Assembly: GCF_008086345.1 (NCBI RefSeq)
Contig: NZ_CP043006.1
Coordinates: 6,119,079-6,183,078 of the forward strand
Length of the DNA: 64,000 nucleotides
Reading direction: 5' to 3'
Origin: Chitinophaga sp. XS-30
GTDB lineage: Bacteria; Bacteroidota; Bacteroidia; Chitinophagales; Chitinophagaceae
The translations under genes were made by a program, and so were the position numbers. Under the pieces are notes generated by a model that was given only the letters and a program-made list of their open reading frames with translations, was not told the origin of the DNA and made no database searches. Within the stretch, counting starts at the first letter, position 1; each line of letters starts with the position of its first letter. Shown here piece by piece: positions 34,222 through 47,417 of the stretch.

Positions 34222-34261
34222 CCAACAACGCTATATCTGACCAAACTCTAAACTCGTCTTT

Positions 34262-37200
34262 ATGTCCATCTTGAACCAGAAACCGACCCATAACCTATGG
34301 CGCAGGGCTTCGTGCGGCCTCCTGCTGGCGCTCGCATTATCCTCCGGGAATGCCGCCACGGCGCAGGATACCTTCGCGCTGAACAGGGTCGTGACCGTCA
34401 GGGTCAAAAATCAACCTTTGTCCAATATCCTGTCCGACATCGAGAAACAAACCCGTCTGCATTTTGTATATGACGGAACAGAACTGAACAGGTCCGAGAT
34501 CATCAGCATCGATGCCCGCTCCCTTACCCTGGGCAATGTACTGCACCGGCTCTTCAAAGGCAATGCCGAAGTACGGGTAATGGGAAACCAGGTAATCCTG
34601 AAGAAACAGGGACCTGCTTCTCCTGCCGGCGATATCCGGCAGGAAGTAAAGCAATTGCGCATTACAGGAACAGTGGCTTTGCGGAACACCAGCGGAGAGG
34701 TACAGAAGATACCCGGCATCACCGTCCGCATCAAAGCCACCACTATCGGCACGGCCACGAAAGATGGCGGCAGCTTTTCCATCATTGCCAAACCGGGGGA
34801 TGTACTGGTATTCAGCTACCTGGGCTATAAAACCCGCGAAGTTGTCGTGGATGCCCGATCCACATCCCTGCAGGTAACACTCGAGGAGGATGTGGAAAAG
34901 ATAAAAGAAGTGGTGATCACCGGCATCTTCGAACGTAAGAAGGAGAGCTTCACCGGTGCCACGGCTACCTACACCAACAGGGAACTGAAACAGATCGGCA
35001 ATCAGAACGTGATACAAAGCCTGAAAACGCTGGACCCTGCTTTTGCCGTACTGGAAAATAACCTCCAGGGCGCCAATCCCAATGTGCTGCCCGACCTTGA
35101 GATCAGGGGAAAAACCGCTACCATTACGCTGCGCGACCAATTCGGCTCCAATGCCAACCAGCCGCTGTTCATCATGGATGGTTTTGAAGTAAGCCTGCAA
35201 ACGGTAGTGGACATGAACATCAACCGGGTAGAATCCATTACCGTACTCCGCGATGCCGCGTCCACAGCCATTTATGGCTCCCGTGCTTCCAATGGCGTGG
35301 TGGTCATTGAAACGAAGAAACCCAAACCAGGCTCCCTCCGTGTGTCCTACTCCATGGACAACCGGGTGGAGTTCCCCGATCTGCGGGACTATAACCTGAT
35401 GAATGCGGAGGAAAAACTGGAGTTCGAACGGCTGGCCGGAAGATACTCCCTGAACTCCCGCTTTGAATTGTACCAGGACCAACAGCTGGAGCTGGATTCC
35501 CTCTACCATGCACACCTCGCGGAAGTGCAACGCGGCGTGAACACCTACTGGATGAATGAACCGCTGCGCACCGGTTACACCACCGGGCATAATTTATATG
35601 CAGATGGCGGGGACGACCAGATGCGATACGGCATCGGCGCCAACATCACCCGCACCAACGGCATCATGAAAGGCTCCGGTAAAACCATCGGCGGCGGCAA
35701 TATCGATCTCATCTACCGCAAAAAAAGATGGAACATCTCCAATAAATTATTCCTGAATATCAGCAAGGCCACCGAGTCTCCCTACGGCTCTTTTGCCACC
35801 TTCGCCGAAACCAATCCCTATTTCCGCAAAACGGACGGCAACGGCAACATCACCCGCTACCTGGAAAACTCCACATGGGGCGGTACCGGTTCTTCGGAAT
35901 ACATTGTAGCCAACCCCTTGTGGGATGCGCAACTGGCCAACAGGAACCAGACGACCTATACGCAGATCATCAACAACCTGCAGGCGGAATACCGGTTCAC
36001 GCAGAGCCTGATGTTCCGTACCAGGCTGCAGGCTACACAAACGGCTACCAGGAATGAGGTATTCATTCCCGGCCAGCATTCCATCTTCCAGGAAACGGAA
36101 TTTCTCAAACAAGGCTCCTACAAGAATTCAAATACCACCCAGCTTGCCCTTAACGGGAACCTTTCACTGATCTACGGAAAGGATTTCGGGAAACATAATC
36201 TCAATGGCGTAGCGCAATGGCAATTGCAGCAGAACCAGGCGGAAATGGAGGGATACACCGCACAGGGCTTCCCCGTGGCCGGTTTTGAATCGCCCAATTA
36301 TGCTACCGGCTACCAGGAAGCAGGCAAACCCATCTACAATGAACAAACGATCCGCTCCAACAGCTATCTGCTGAACGGCGGCTACCTGTACGACAGGCGC
36401 TATGCTATCGACGCCAGCTACCGGATGGACGGCAGCAGTGTTTTCGGCGCCAACCAGCGGTTCAGCGACTCCTGGTCGGTAGGGCTGGCCTGGAACCTGC
36501 ACAACGAACCTTTTCTGCAGGCATACCGCTGGATCAATATCCTCAAGCTACGCGGCAGCGTGGGCAAACCGGGCAACCAGAATGTAGCGTCGTATATCAA
36601 CTTCACGACTTATGCCTATAACACCGCCCTGTACAATTACTTCGATCTGGGCGCCGTGATACAGGAACCGGGTAACCCCAACCTGCAATGGCAAAAGAAG
36701 CTGGACAGGAACATCGGCATTGATCTGGCATTCCTGGCCAACCGCATCTCTTTCTCCGCCGATGTGTACAACAATATTACGAACCCGCTGGTGGTGGACA
36801 TCAACGTCCCCTCCTCCGTAGGTTTCCCCGTGTACACCACCAATCTCGGCGGACAGATCGATAAAGGATTTTATGGCAACCTGGCGGTAAGACCGGTGTA
36901 CCGGCCGCAGCAGCGCATCGTCTGGACCGTGAGCGTCAATGCCCGCAGGACGGTTTCCACCTTCGAAGACCTCGGCAACAAACTGGATGCATTCAATAAG
37001 AACAATATCTCCAAAAACCTGGAGCGGTATAAAGACGGCAGCAGCACCACGGCCATCTGGGCGGTAAGGTCCGCCGGCATCGACCCTTCTACCGGCCGGG
37101 AAGTCTTCATCCGTAAAGACGGCACGCTCACGTTCGTGCACAGCTACGATGATGAAACTGTTGTAGGCGATACCCGGCCTGACCTGGAAGGCGTGTTCGG

Positions 37201-37636
37201 CAATGCGCTTTCATACAAGGGCTTCAGCGCCAGCATCTATATCCGCTACCGCTTCGGCGGCGATGTGTTCAATACCGCCCTCTGGAACAAAGTGGAAAAT
37301 ATCAGCATGGAAGGGCTGAAGAAGAACCAGGACAAACGCGCGCTGTACGACCGCTGGAAGCAGCCGGGCGATGTGGCCACATTCAAGAATATCAGCGCCA
37401 CAGAAGTAACGCCGGCATCTTCGCGTTTTGTACAGGAGGAAAATACCCTTGCCGGCGAAAGCATCCGCATCGGCTATGAGTGGAATAACGACCAGCTGAA
37501 AAAACTGGGCCTCAGCTATATCACGCTCAATGCCTATATGAATGACATTTTCCGCAAATCGACCATCGTCAGCGAAAGAGGTATCGACTATCCCTTTTCC
37601 CGCTCGGTATCCTTTTCCCTCAGCGCCGGCTTTTAA
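34262..37636 (+). CDS. SusC-family TonB-dependent transporter with STN signalling domain
   Basis: 1124 residues. A signal peptide (about 1-34) is followed by STN (about 40-115), a carboxypeptidase-like domain (about 130-210), a plug (about 215-335, TAIYGSRASNGVVVIETKK) and a barrel ending in FSLSAGF. Same architecture as the first SusC but only distantly similar in the barrel, so a different ligand is likely. It is followed after 17 bases by susD and then by three more envelope genes, all on the + strand with short gaps, indicating one operon. Confidence 0.94.
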   Translation: MSILNQKPTHNLWRRASCGLLLALALSSGNAATAQDTFALNRVVTVRVKNQPLSNILSDIEKQTRLHFVYDGTELNRSEIISIDARSLTLGNVLHRLFKGNAEVRVMGNQVILKKQGPASPAGDIRQEVKQLRITGTVALRNTSGEVQKIPGITVRIKATTIGTATKDGGSFSIIAKPGDVLVFSYLGYKTREVVVDARSTSLQVTLEEDVEKIKEVVITGIFERKKESFTGATATYTNRELKQIGNQNVIQSLKTLDPAFAVLENNLQGANPNVLPDLEIRGKTATITLRDQFGSNANQPLFIMDGFEVSLQTVVDMNINRVESITVLRDAASTAIYGSRASNGVVVIETKKPKPGSLRVSYSMDNRVEFPDLRDYNLMNAEEKLEFERLAGRYSLNSRFELYQDQQLELDSLYHAHLAEVQRGVNTYWMNEPLRTGYTTGHNLYADGGDDQMRYGIGANITRTNGIMKGSGKTIGGGNIDLIYRKKRWNISNKLFLNISKATESPYGSFATFAETNPYFRKTDGNGNITRYLENSTWGGTGSSEYIVANPLWDAQLANRNQTTYTQIINNLQAEYRFTQSLMFRTRLQATQTATRNEVFIPGQHSIFQETEFLKQGSYKNSNTTQLALNGNLSLIYGKDFGKHNLNGVAQWQLQQNQAEMEGYTAQGFPVAGFESPNYATGYQEAGKPIYNEQTIRSNSYLLNGGYLYDRRYAIDASYRMDGSSVFGANQRFSDSWSVGLAWNLHNEPFLQAYRWINILKLRGSVGKPGNQNVASYINFTTYAYNTALYNYFDLGAVIQEPGNPNLQWQKKLDRNIGIDLAFLANRISFSADVYNNITNPLVVDINVPSSVGFPVYTTNLGGQIDKGFYGNLAVRPVYRPQQRIVWTVSVNARRTVSTFEDLGNKLDAFNKNNISKNLERYKDGSSTTAIWAVRSAGIDPSTGREVFIRKDGTLTFVHSYDDETVVGDTRPDLEGVFGNALSYKGFSASIYIRYRFGGDVFNTALWNKVENISMEGLKKNQDKRALYDRWKQPGDVATFKNISATEVTPASSRFVQEENTLAGESIRIGYEWNNDQLKKLGLSYITLNAYMNDIFRKSTIVSERGIDYPFSRSVSFSLSAGF

Positions 37637-37653
37637 ATTCAAACCGCAAGAAC

Positions 37654-39105
37654 ATGAAGAAATTTACCTTACATAGCATCCTGGCAGCAGCGCTCCTGCT
37701 GACCGCATCCTGCAACAAATGGCTGGACGTCAAGCCGAAGGACAGGACCATTGAAGAACAGCTCTACAAATCGGAAGATGGTTTTTACACCGCGCTGAAC
37801 GGCGTGTACCTGGAGCTTTGCTCACAAAATCTCTACGGCGGGCAGCTAACGATGGAAATGCTGGAAGCCCTCGCCCAGCGTTACAACACTTCCGCTACAG
37901 ACCACTACCTCCGCACCGTCACCAGCTACAGCTACCAGGAAAGCGCTGTGAAGAGCAAGGTAGACGGCATATGGCAGGGCCTCTACAAAAGCATCAGCAA
38001 CCTCAACAGGATGATGCTGGTGATCGACGAACGCAAAAGCCTCTTTGCCAGCGAAAGGAACTACCAGCTGCTGAAAGGTCAGGTGCTCGGGCTGCGGGCC
38101 TTCCTGCATTTCGATCTGCTGCGTCTCTTCGGGCCGATGTACAATACCGTGGATTCCACCGCCGATGCCATCCCCTACTATGATCACTATACCGTTGAAT
38201 ACCTCCCTTTTCTGCCGGCCAGCGAAGTTGTTGCCAAAGTGCTGGCAGACCTGGATGAAGCGGACGCCCTGCTGTCCGTTTCAGATCCGGTGATCACGGA
38301 AGGCACATTGTTCTCCGCCGCGCCGGATGGCAGCTCGAACAAATTCCGCTACCGCAACCTGGCCATGAACTATTACGCCGTACAACTGCTGAAAGCACGC
38401 GCAGAACTTTACCGCGGGAACAAAACCGCCGCGCTCGAAGTCGTAAAACAGGCCCTGCCGGATGTGGAAAAATGGTTCCCCTTCGTGAACGTGAATGCAG
38501 TGACCGATAACATCAATCCGGACAAGGTGTTCTCATCAGAACTGCTCTTCGCCCAGTTCGATGCAAGGCTGTATGAAAAATACAACAATTACTACGCGCC
38601 GGCCCTGAATGCCAGGAGCCTGCTCACCGCCCAGGCCAGCCGGCTGAATACTACCTATGAAAGCAATGAGAACGATTTTCGCTTCAAGTCCGTTTTCTGG
38701 CGCATCCCGGACAATAATGCGGTAACGGTGAAATGCTTTTTCAAGTATTCGGACATTACCGATAAAAACCGGCCTTACCGCCAGCTGCTGCCCCTGATGC
38801 GCAAGACAGAGCTGTATTACATTGCAGCAGAATGCGAGCCATCCGCTCCGCTCGCAGCAGGGTATCTGAATACCGTACGAAAAGCCCGCGGGCTGCCGGA
38901 CCTTCCATCCAACGCTAACCTGACAACCGAGATCAGGAAAGAATACCTGAAGGAATTCTACGGTGAAGGCCAGTTGTTCTTCTATTACAAAAGGAATAAC
39001 ACTGCCTCCATTCCCAACGGCTCCTCCGCCTCGGGGAACGTAGCCATGAACGCATCCAAATATGTACTGCAAATTCCGGACAGCGAGCTGGCTTACCGGA
39101 ATTAA
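37654..39105 (+). CDS. SusD/RagB-family outer-membrane lipoprotein
   Basis: 483 residues. Lipoprotein signal with Cys20 (LLTASC), the opening NKWLDVKPKDRTIEEQLYKSEDG typical of the family, helical repeats (about 60-200) with LRAFLHFDLLRLFGPMYN, and a C-terminal half rich in the YYIAAECEP-type repeat. It should cap the SusC barrel and bind the ligand. It is followed after 12 bases by a DUF4843 gene. This combination with DUF4843, PKD-like and TlpA-like genes recurs in Bacteroidota; its substrate is unknown. Confidence 0.93.
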   Translation: MKKFTLHSILAAALLLTASCNKWLDVKPKDRTIEEQLYKSEDGFYTALNGVYLELCSQNLYGGQLTMEMLEALAQRYNTSATDHYLRTVTSYSYQESAVKSKVDGIWQGLYKSISNLNRMMLVIDERKSLFASERNYQLLKGQVLGLRAFLHFDLLRLFGPMYNTVDSTADAIPYYDHYTVEYLPFLPASEVVAKVLADLDEADALLSVSDPVITEGTLFSAAPDGSSNKFRYRNLAMNYYAVQLLKARAELYRGNKTAALEVVKQALPDVEKWFPFVNVNAVTDNINPDKVFSSELLFAQFDARLYEKYNNYYAPALNARSLLTAQASRLNTTYESNENDFRFKSVFWRIPDNNAVTVKCFFKYSDITDKNRPYRQLLPLMRKTELYYIAAECEPSAPLAAGYLNTVRKARGLPDLPSNANLTTEIRKEYLKEFYGEGQLFFYYKRNNTASIPNGSSASGNVAMNASKYVLQIPDSELAYRN

Positions 39106-39117
39106 AAAATGTTTATC

Positions 39118-39876
39118 ATGAAAAGATCAATATACAGCATGCTGTCAGCCTTCACCCTGCTCGCACTTGGCGCCTGCGAAAAGGAACTGGCCACCTACAG
39201 CGAAACCGACGGCGTCTATTTTTCCCTTACCGTCAGCAATGTACGTACAGACACCAGCAAGGTCACCTTCGCATATGCTCCGCACGATGTAACAGACACC
39301 ACCATTCTTGTACCGGTGCGCACAAGGGGGTATTTGCAGGATCAGGACCGCGCTTTCCGCCTGAAAGTGGTGGAAGAAAACACCACGGCCACCGCAGGCG
39401 TTCATTTCACCGCCCTTCAGACGGAATACAGCATACCGGCCGGAACCAATATCTTCCAGCTGCCGGTAACCCTGCACCGGACGGCGGACATGCTCGCAGA
39501 TACTTTCCAGATACAGTTGGAATTGCTGCCGAATGAACATTTCGACCTGAAGCTGAGCGATGAGATCATCAACACCACTACAAAAGAGAAAGTAAGCCTT
39601 ACGCGCTTTACCGTCCAGGTGAACGACGTGCTTGCCATGCCCCGGGCCTGGTGGGACTATATGCTCGGCACCTTCAGCAGAAAGAAGATCCTGCTCATCG
39701 CGGAGATCAGCGGGGAGCCCCTGGCCAACTTCAACGACCAGACCCTCCTCACCGTCTCCAAAAACACCTTCCTCGGCAAGTTCACCCAGAAATACCTGAA
39801 TGACCAGGCCGCGGCGGGAAATGTAATACTGGATGAAGATGGCCTGCCGATGGTAATGGGCGCCGGCGCACAATGA
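39118..39876 (+). CDS. DUF4843-domain lipoprotein
   Basis: 252 residues from the ATG at 39118; an ATG nine bases earlier is also possible. Lipoprotein signal with Cys20 (LALGAC), then the DUF4843 region, with the typical start YSETDGVYF and a Calx-beta-like middle (residues about 60-165, e.g. AGVHFTALQTEYSIPAG). The family has no known activity and is found next to SusC/SusD pairs, where it may be a surface accessory binding protein. It follows susD closely and precedes the PKD-like gene by 25 bases. Confidence 0.85.
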   Translation: MKRSIYSMLSAFTLLALGACEKELATYSETDGVYFSLTVSNVRTDTSKVTFAYAPHDVTDTTILVPVRTRGYLQDQDRAFRLKVVEENTTATAGVHFTALQTEYSIPAGTNIFQLPVTLHRTADMLADTFQIQLELLPNEHFDLKLSDEIINTTTKEKVSLTRFTVQVNDVLAMPRAWWDYMLGTFSRKKILLIAEISGEPLANFNDQTLLTVSKNTFLGKFTQKYLNDQAAAGNVILDEDGLPMVMGAGAQ

Positions 39877-39901
39877 TTGTTCAACTTATTAATGCTAAAA
39901 C

Positions 39902-41395
39902 ATGAGACCATATATCTTCCTGCTTGCCGTGCTGCTCTGCGCAACAGGCTGTTACAAAGACCTCGGCAATTATGATTACCGGGATGTCAACGAAGTGGGT
40001 ATTGAAGGTATCGAAAGCCAATATACCATACTGTCCCTCGATACGCTGCGGATCAATCCTGTGTTGACATTCACGCAGGACGCTAAAGGCGATACCGCGG
40101 ATTATGAATATGAATGGATCGCCATCCTGGATGAAGGCGACCGCGTGTTCCCGGATGTCAAACGGACCGAAGTGGCCCGCACCAGGGACCTCAACTACAA
40201 GGTGGTGCTGAAGCCCAATGCCGGATTCACCATGTCTTACCGCGTAAAGGACAAGAAAACCGGCATCCAGTGGAGCAAAACCTTCCGGCTGGAGGTAAAA
40301 TCCACCATATACGAAGGATGGCTGCTTTATTCCGATGTAAATACAGACGCCCGGCTGGATATGATCTCCAGGCTGGATGATACGACTGAGCGCATATACA
40401 TCGACGTGCTGGCACAGGTGGGATGTGAGCTGCCACCGCAAAAGCACCCCCGGCATGTCACTTACGCCACCAAAAACCAGGGCGGGGGCATTTACCTCAG
40501 CGCGGGCACCGGCACTAACAGCATTCATTCCGAAACATTCCTGTGGCAACCTTCCAATGCCATAGAATACGAAATGCAGGGGAAACCACCCGCCGGTTTT
40601 GCTCCTTTGTACGTCAGCAATATGGACAATGTGGAGCATGTCATGGTCACGGAAGACGAGATCTATTACCAACATTTCATCTTTGCAGCCGGTTATACGC
40701 TCCCCATCAACAGCATACAGGCCGAAGGCACTTTATTCAAGCCGGCGCCTTTCTTCGGGTTTTCCAACAGGATAGCCTCCAATATGGTCATCTACGATGA
40801 AACGAACAGACGTTTCGTGGGCTACAAAGGCAGCCAGACCTATAGCTACCTGCTGCAAGACCCGCCGGACGGCCTTTTCAGCTACTCCACCGGCCGCAGG
40901 ATGCTCTACATGGCCAATACCCGGTACAGTAATAATGATGTGTTCGCCATCCTGAAAGACGATGCCGCCAACAAAACCTGGCTGTACAGGATGAACGTTT
41001 CCACAGGTATTACCCAGACCTATTACGGGGAGATGACCGGAACGGATATCGACAAGGCGGAGTCATTTGCCGTCAGCCATCAGTTTGGATACATCTTCTA
41101 CAATGTGGGCGCAAAGGTATACCAGTACGATATGTTCAACAGAAACAGCAAGCTGATGCTGGACATGGGAACGGAAAAAATATCGCTGATCAAATGCCAG
41201 CACTTCAACGGCAGCAGCAAATATGCGGCATTCGAAAAAGCGCTGATCGTCTGCACCTACGACCCCGGAAAACCGGCGGCGGAACAGGGCACCATGCGGC
41301 TGTACGATGTTCCCGCCGTGAACGGGGACCTGGTGCTGACGAAGACCTACACCGGCTTCGGGAAAATAGTGGACGTTGCTTACCGGACACGTTGA
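39902..41395 (+). CDS. PKD-like family lipoprotein
   Basis: 497 residues. Lipoprotein signal with Cys17 (CATGC) followed by YKDLGNYDYRDVNEV, the recognisable start of the PKD-like family of Bacteroidota. After two immunoglobulin-like parts (about 30-125) a beta-propeller-like region (about 130-490) is likely, with repeats of aromatic-rich strands such as WLLYSDVN and YGEMTG. It has no catalytic motif that I recognise and is probably a surface-exposed binding or assembly partner of the SusC/SusD pair. The next gene follows after 38 bases. Confidence 0.8.
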   Translation: MRPYIFLLAVLLCATGCYKDLGNYDYRDVNEVGIEGIESQYTILSLDTLRINPVLTFTQDAKGDTADYEYEWIAILDEGDRVFPDVKRTEVARTRDLNYKVVLKPNAGFTMSYRVKDKKTGIQWSKTFRLEVKSTIYEGWLLYSDVNTDARLDMISRLDDTTERIYIDVLAQVGCELPPQKHPRHVTYATKNQGGGIYLSAGTGTNSIHSETFLWQPSNAIEYEMQGKPPAGFAPLYVSNMDNVEHVMVTEDEIYYQHFIFAAGYTLPINSIQAEGTLFKPAPFFGFSNRIASNMVIYDETNRRFVGYKGSQTYSYLLQDPPDGLFSYSTGRRMLYMANTRYSNNDVFAILKDDAANKTWLYRMNVSTGITQTYYGEMTGTDIDKAESFAVSHQFGYIFYNVGAKVYQYDMFNRNSKLMLDMGTEKISLIKCQHFNGSSKYAAFEKALIVCTYDPGKPAAEQGTMRLYDVPAVNGDLVLTKTYTGFGKIVDVAYRTR

Positions 41396-41433
41396 ACCCG
41401 TTTCTTTCAGACACAAAAAATAAATATATACAG

Positions 41434-42471
41434 ATGAAAAACACGAACATCAGCAAACTGGCAGCCCTTGTGGCCGTTACGGCATGCTTTACGGTCACAG
41501 TGCAGGCCCAGCAATATACCATCAACGGGAACCTGGAGGATGCGGACAACAAAAAAATATGGCTGTTAAAAGTGACCGGCGGTACGAAATTCGATACCGT
41601 GGCAGCCGGTACTGTTAAAAACGGCACCTTCCGCTTTTCAGGCAGTGTACCCGAAGCCTATCCCCACGCCATAGCGCTCGAAGGGGGCCGCGGAAAGCTG
41701 TTCTTCCTTGAAAATACCAACGTGACCGTTTCGGGAAAGGCTGCAAATATGGAAATCTCCGGCGGGAAAGCCCAGGAGGCTTACCTGCGGTATGAAGCCA
41801 TGGAAAAAGAAACACAGCAGCAGATGAACGTACTGCGGACGCGGCAGGAGAAACAGCGTAAGGACTTTCTGGCCAAGAATGGCGACAATGTAGTAGCCGC
41901 CTACCTGCTGGGCATCTCCCTCGGATATATGTCCGCCGGGGACCAGGAGCCCATTTATCAGCAGTTCAGTGACGCGGTGAAAAAAAGCGAGTTCGGCCGG
42001 CTCGTGCGCGACCGGATTGACCGTATGACGGCGGTGATGCCCGGCAAAAAAGCGCCTGATTTCAAGGCGCCGACACCTGAAGGCGGCATAAAAAGCCTGT
42101 CTGAAGTGGTGAAAACAGGCAAACTGACGATGATCGATTTCTGGGCAAGCTGGTGCGGGCCCTGCCGCGCAGAAAACCCCAATGTGGTGCGTGTGTATTC
42201 CAAATATCATGATAAAGGCTTCAATATCATCGGGGTATCGCTGGACAGAGAAGGAGAGGGTGAAAAATGGAAAGAGGCGATCAAAAAGGACGGGCTGGTG
42301 TGGAATCATGTGTCTGACCTGAAATTCTGGCAATCGGATATTGCCAGACTGTATAATATCCGCAGTATCCCTGCCACCTTCCTGGTAGACGAAAAGGGCG
42401 TGATCGTCGCCAAAGACCTGCGTGGGGCTGAACTGGAAAAGAAAGTAGCGGAGATATTGGGTAAAAACTGA
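41434..42471 (+). CDS. TlpA-like thiol-disulfide oxidoreductase with N-terminal DUF4369
   Basis: 345 residues from the ATG at 41434; the longer open frame upstream lies inside the preceding gene. A signal peptide ends in VQAQ, then a DUF4369 domain (about 27-130) and a thioredoxin domain (about 200-345). The active site is WASWCGPC with Cys241 and Cys244, and the cis-proline loop is RSIPATFLV. It reduces or isomerises disulfides in the periplasm. It is the last gene of the second SusC operon and ends before a strong terminator, which suggests that a partner in the operon or its substrate has disulfides (inference). Confidence 0.92.
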   Translation: MKNTNISKLAALVAVTACFTVTVQAQQYTINGNLEDADNKKIWLLKVTGGTKFDTVAAGTVKNGTFRFSGSVPEAYPHAIALEGGRGKLFFLENTNVTVSGKAANMEISGGKAQEAYLRYEAMEKETQQQMNVLRTRQEKQRKDFLAKNGDNVVAAYLLGISLGYMSAGDQEPIYQQFSDAVKKSEFGRLVRDRIDRMTAVMPGKKAPDFKAPTPEGGIKSLSEVVKTGKLTMIDFWASWCGPCRAENPNVVRVYSKYHDKGFNIIGVSLDREGEGEKWKEAIKKDGLVWNHVSDLKFWQSDIARLYNIRSIPATFLVDEKGVIVAKDLRGAELEKKVAEILGKN

Positions 42472-42511
42472 TCCCGGTACCATCAGGTTACCTACTGTGT
42501 CTTTATACCCT

Positions 42512-42545
42512 GGGGGCTGTTCGCAAGACAGCCCCCGATTTTTTA
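42512..42545 (+). terminator. Strong intrinsic terminator after the second SusC operon
   Basis: Nine-pair GC-rich stem GGGGGCTGT/ACAGCCCCC with a seven-base loop, then GATTTTTT. Confidence 0.95.
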
Positions 42546-42607
42546 GCCCCATCCCCCAAAAATTCCTAATTTTACAGGCCTTCCGGAAAAAGGACCGTTC
42601 TGCCACC

Positions 42608-42640
42608 TTGTCACAACCTCCGCTCCGGGCGTAATATTTG
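42608..42640 (+). promoter_or_regulatory. Candidate secA promoter
   Basis: TTG at 42608-42610, 21 bases, then TAATATTTG at 42632-42640, a close but not exact match to TAnnTTTG. It would give a leader of about 60 bases before secA. Confidence 0.35.
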
Positions 42641-42706
42641 ACTATAGACAACCACGCAGGACTCCTGTGCAAGGTTACTTTTATCATACGAAATCGAAAT
42701 TTTAAC

Positions 42707-46024
<3,318 letters not shown>

Positions 46025-46047
46025 TCACTCAATAATATTTTAATTTT

Positions 46048-46088
46048 AATAACGGAGTTACACAGGCCACCTGCGTAACTCCGTTATT
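46048..46088 (+). terminator. Hairpin between secA and deoC
   Basis: Fourteen-pair stem AATAACGGAGTTAC/GTAACTCCGTTATT with a 13-base loop. It has no T run after it, so it could be a weak terminator, a processing site or an RNA-stability element. Confidence 0.55.
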
Positions 46089-46103
46089 ACTTTAAGCAGC
46101 CTT

Positions 46104-46760
46104 ATGCGACTGAACCGCTATATCGACCATACTGTATTGAAACCCGCCACCACCCTGGAGGATATCAAAACCCTCTGCATGGAAGCCGTGGAGTATGATT
46201 TTGCGGCAGTATGCGTTCCCCCTCCCTTCGTAAAGCTGGCAAAGACGTTCGTGGGCAGCACCAATACCAAAGTAGCCACCGTCACCGGCTTCCCCTTCGG
46301 ATACTCCGCCATTGAAGCCAAAGTGGCCGAAAGCGTGCTGGCCATCATCGATGAAGCAGACGAGCTGGATATGGTGGCCAATATCATCGCTATCCGTAAT
46401 AAGGACTGGGCTTACCTCGAAAAAGAGATCGCCACCATCATGCCCATTATCCGCAATAAACAGCGGGTCATCAAGGTTATTATTGAAAGTGGCATATTAT
46501 TGGAGGAAGAAATCATCAAATGCTGCGAGCTGTATGCCCGCTTCGGTGTGGATTTTGTAAAAACCTCCACCGGATATGCGGAAAAGGGCGCCACCGTGGA
46601 AGCCGTGCAGCTGATGCGCAAACATCTGCCCGCAAATATCGGGATCAAGGCTTCCGGGGGGATTCGTACCTTTGCCTTTGCGAAGGAACTGATCGCCGCA
46701 GGAGCTACCCGCATCGGAGCAAGTGCAAGTGTACAACTGATGAAGGAAGCATCGCTATAA
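46104..46760 (+). CDS. deoC: Deoxyribose-phosphate aldolase
   Basis: 218 residues. The Schiff-base lysine is Lys153 in DFVKTSTGY, the second lysine Lys182 in IKASGGIRT, and the Asp near 89 (ELDMVAN) completes the site. It splits 2-deoxyribose-5-phosphate into glyceraldehyde-3-phosphate and acetaldehyde, feeding deoxynucleoside breakdown into glycolysis. Length is normal. The start is only 16 bases after the hairpin that follows secA. No other deoxynucleoside genes are next to it. Confidence 0.96.
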   Translation: MRLNRYIDHTVLKPATTLEDIKTLCMEAVEYDFAAVCVPPPFVKLAKTFVGSTNTKVATVTGFPFGYSAIEAKVAESVLAIIDEADELDMVANIIAIRNKDWAYLEKEIATIMPIIRNKQRVIKVIIESGILLEEEIIKCCELYARFGVDFVKTSTGYAEKGATVEAVQLMRKHLPANIGIKASGGIRTFAFAKELIAAGATRIGASASVQLMKEASL

Positions 46761-46875
46761 AAAGCAGGTGATAATACAACAGGTGCAAGCACCAATACCG
46801 GCTGATGCAGTATTTTGATGGAACCCGGGGCATGCGGAATGCCCGCATTTTTTTGAGCAAACAAACGATTTTCAT

Positions 46876-47304
46876 ATGATGTTAAGAACAGGCTGTTTAT
46901 TCATTTTTCTGCTGGCCGCAGTATCCCTGCGGGCGCAGGACAGCACTTATGCGGACAACGGGCCGGTTAAAGTAACGAAAGACAGCCGTATAGACATCCT
47001 CATCAGGAAACAGATCTATATCAATACCCTGGCCATCCGCAATCAGCCCGGCTTCCGCGTGCAGGTGATCACCACCAACCGCCGCAACGATGCCAATGAC
47101 GCCAAAGCCAAAGCCATGCAGCTGTTTCCGGAGTATCGCAGTTATATCGACTTCCAGGCGCCGTATTTCAAGGTGCGTGTAGGCGATTTCAAGACCCGGG
47201 AGGAAGCGAACGAACTGCGCAACAAGCTGCTCAACCAGTTTTCCGGAGGCGTATTCGTTGTGCCCGCGATCATCAATGTTACACCCGGCACTGAGTTCGA
47301 CTAA
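46876..47304 (+). CDS. SPOR-domain protein
   Basis: 142 residues. A signal peptide ends in LRAQ near residue 20. The SPOR domain (about 53-130) begins at GFRVQVITTNRRNDA and contains the repeat halves IDFQAPYFKVRVGDFKTREEAN. SPOR domains bind peptidoglycan stripped of stem peptides at division sites. It is a small secreted protein, perhaps involved in cell division or cell-wall trimming. It lies 115 bases after deoC and 113 before the M20 gene; operon membership is uncertain. Confidence 0.88.
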   Translation: MMLRTGCLFIFLLAAVSLRAQDSTYADNGPVKVTKDSRIDILIRKQIYINTLAIRNQPGFRVQVITTNRRNDANDAKAKAMQLFPEYRSYIDFQAPYFKVRVGDFKTREEANELRNKLLNQFSGGVFVVPAIINVTPGTEFD

Positions 47305-47417
47305 GCAAGCTCCCGGCGCGCAATAACTCATGGGGCGCCTTATCTGATTAATACATCAACATGCGGAGATGAAGCACCCGAGGCTCCATCCGGCCCGAAA
47401 AAAATAAAAATAAACGG

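Noticed and set aside
34337..35590. A 417-residue - strand open frame inside the second SusC gene
   Set aside because: Antisense shadow of a well-supported transporter gene.
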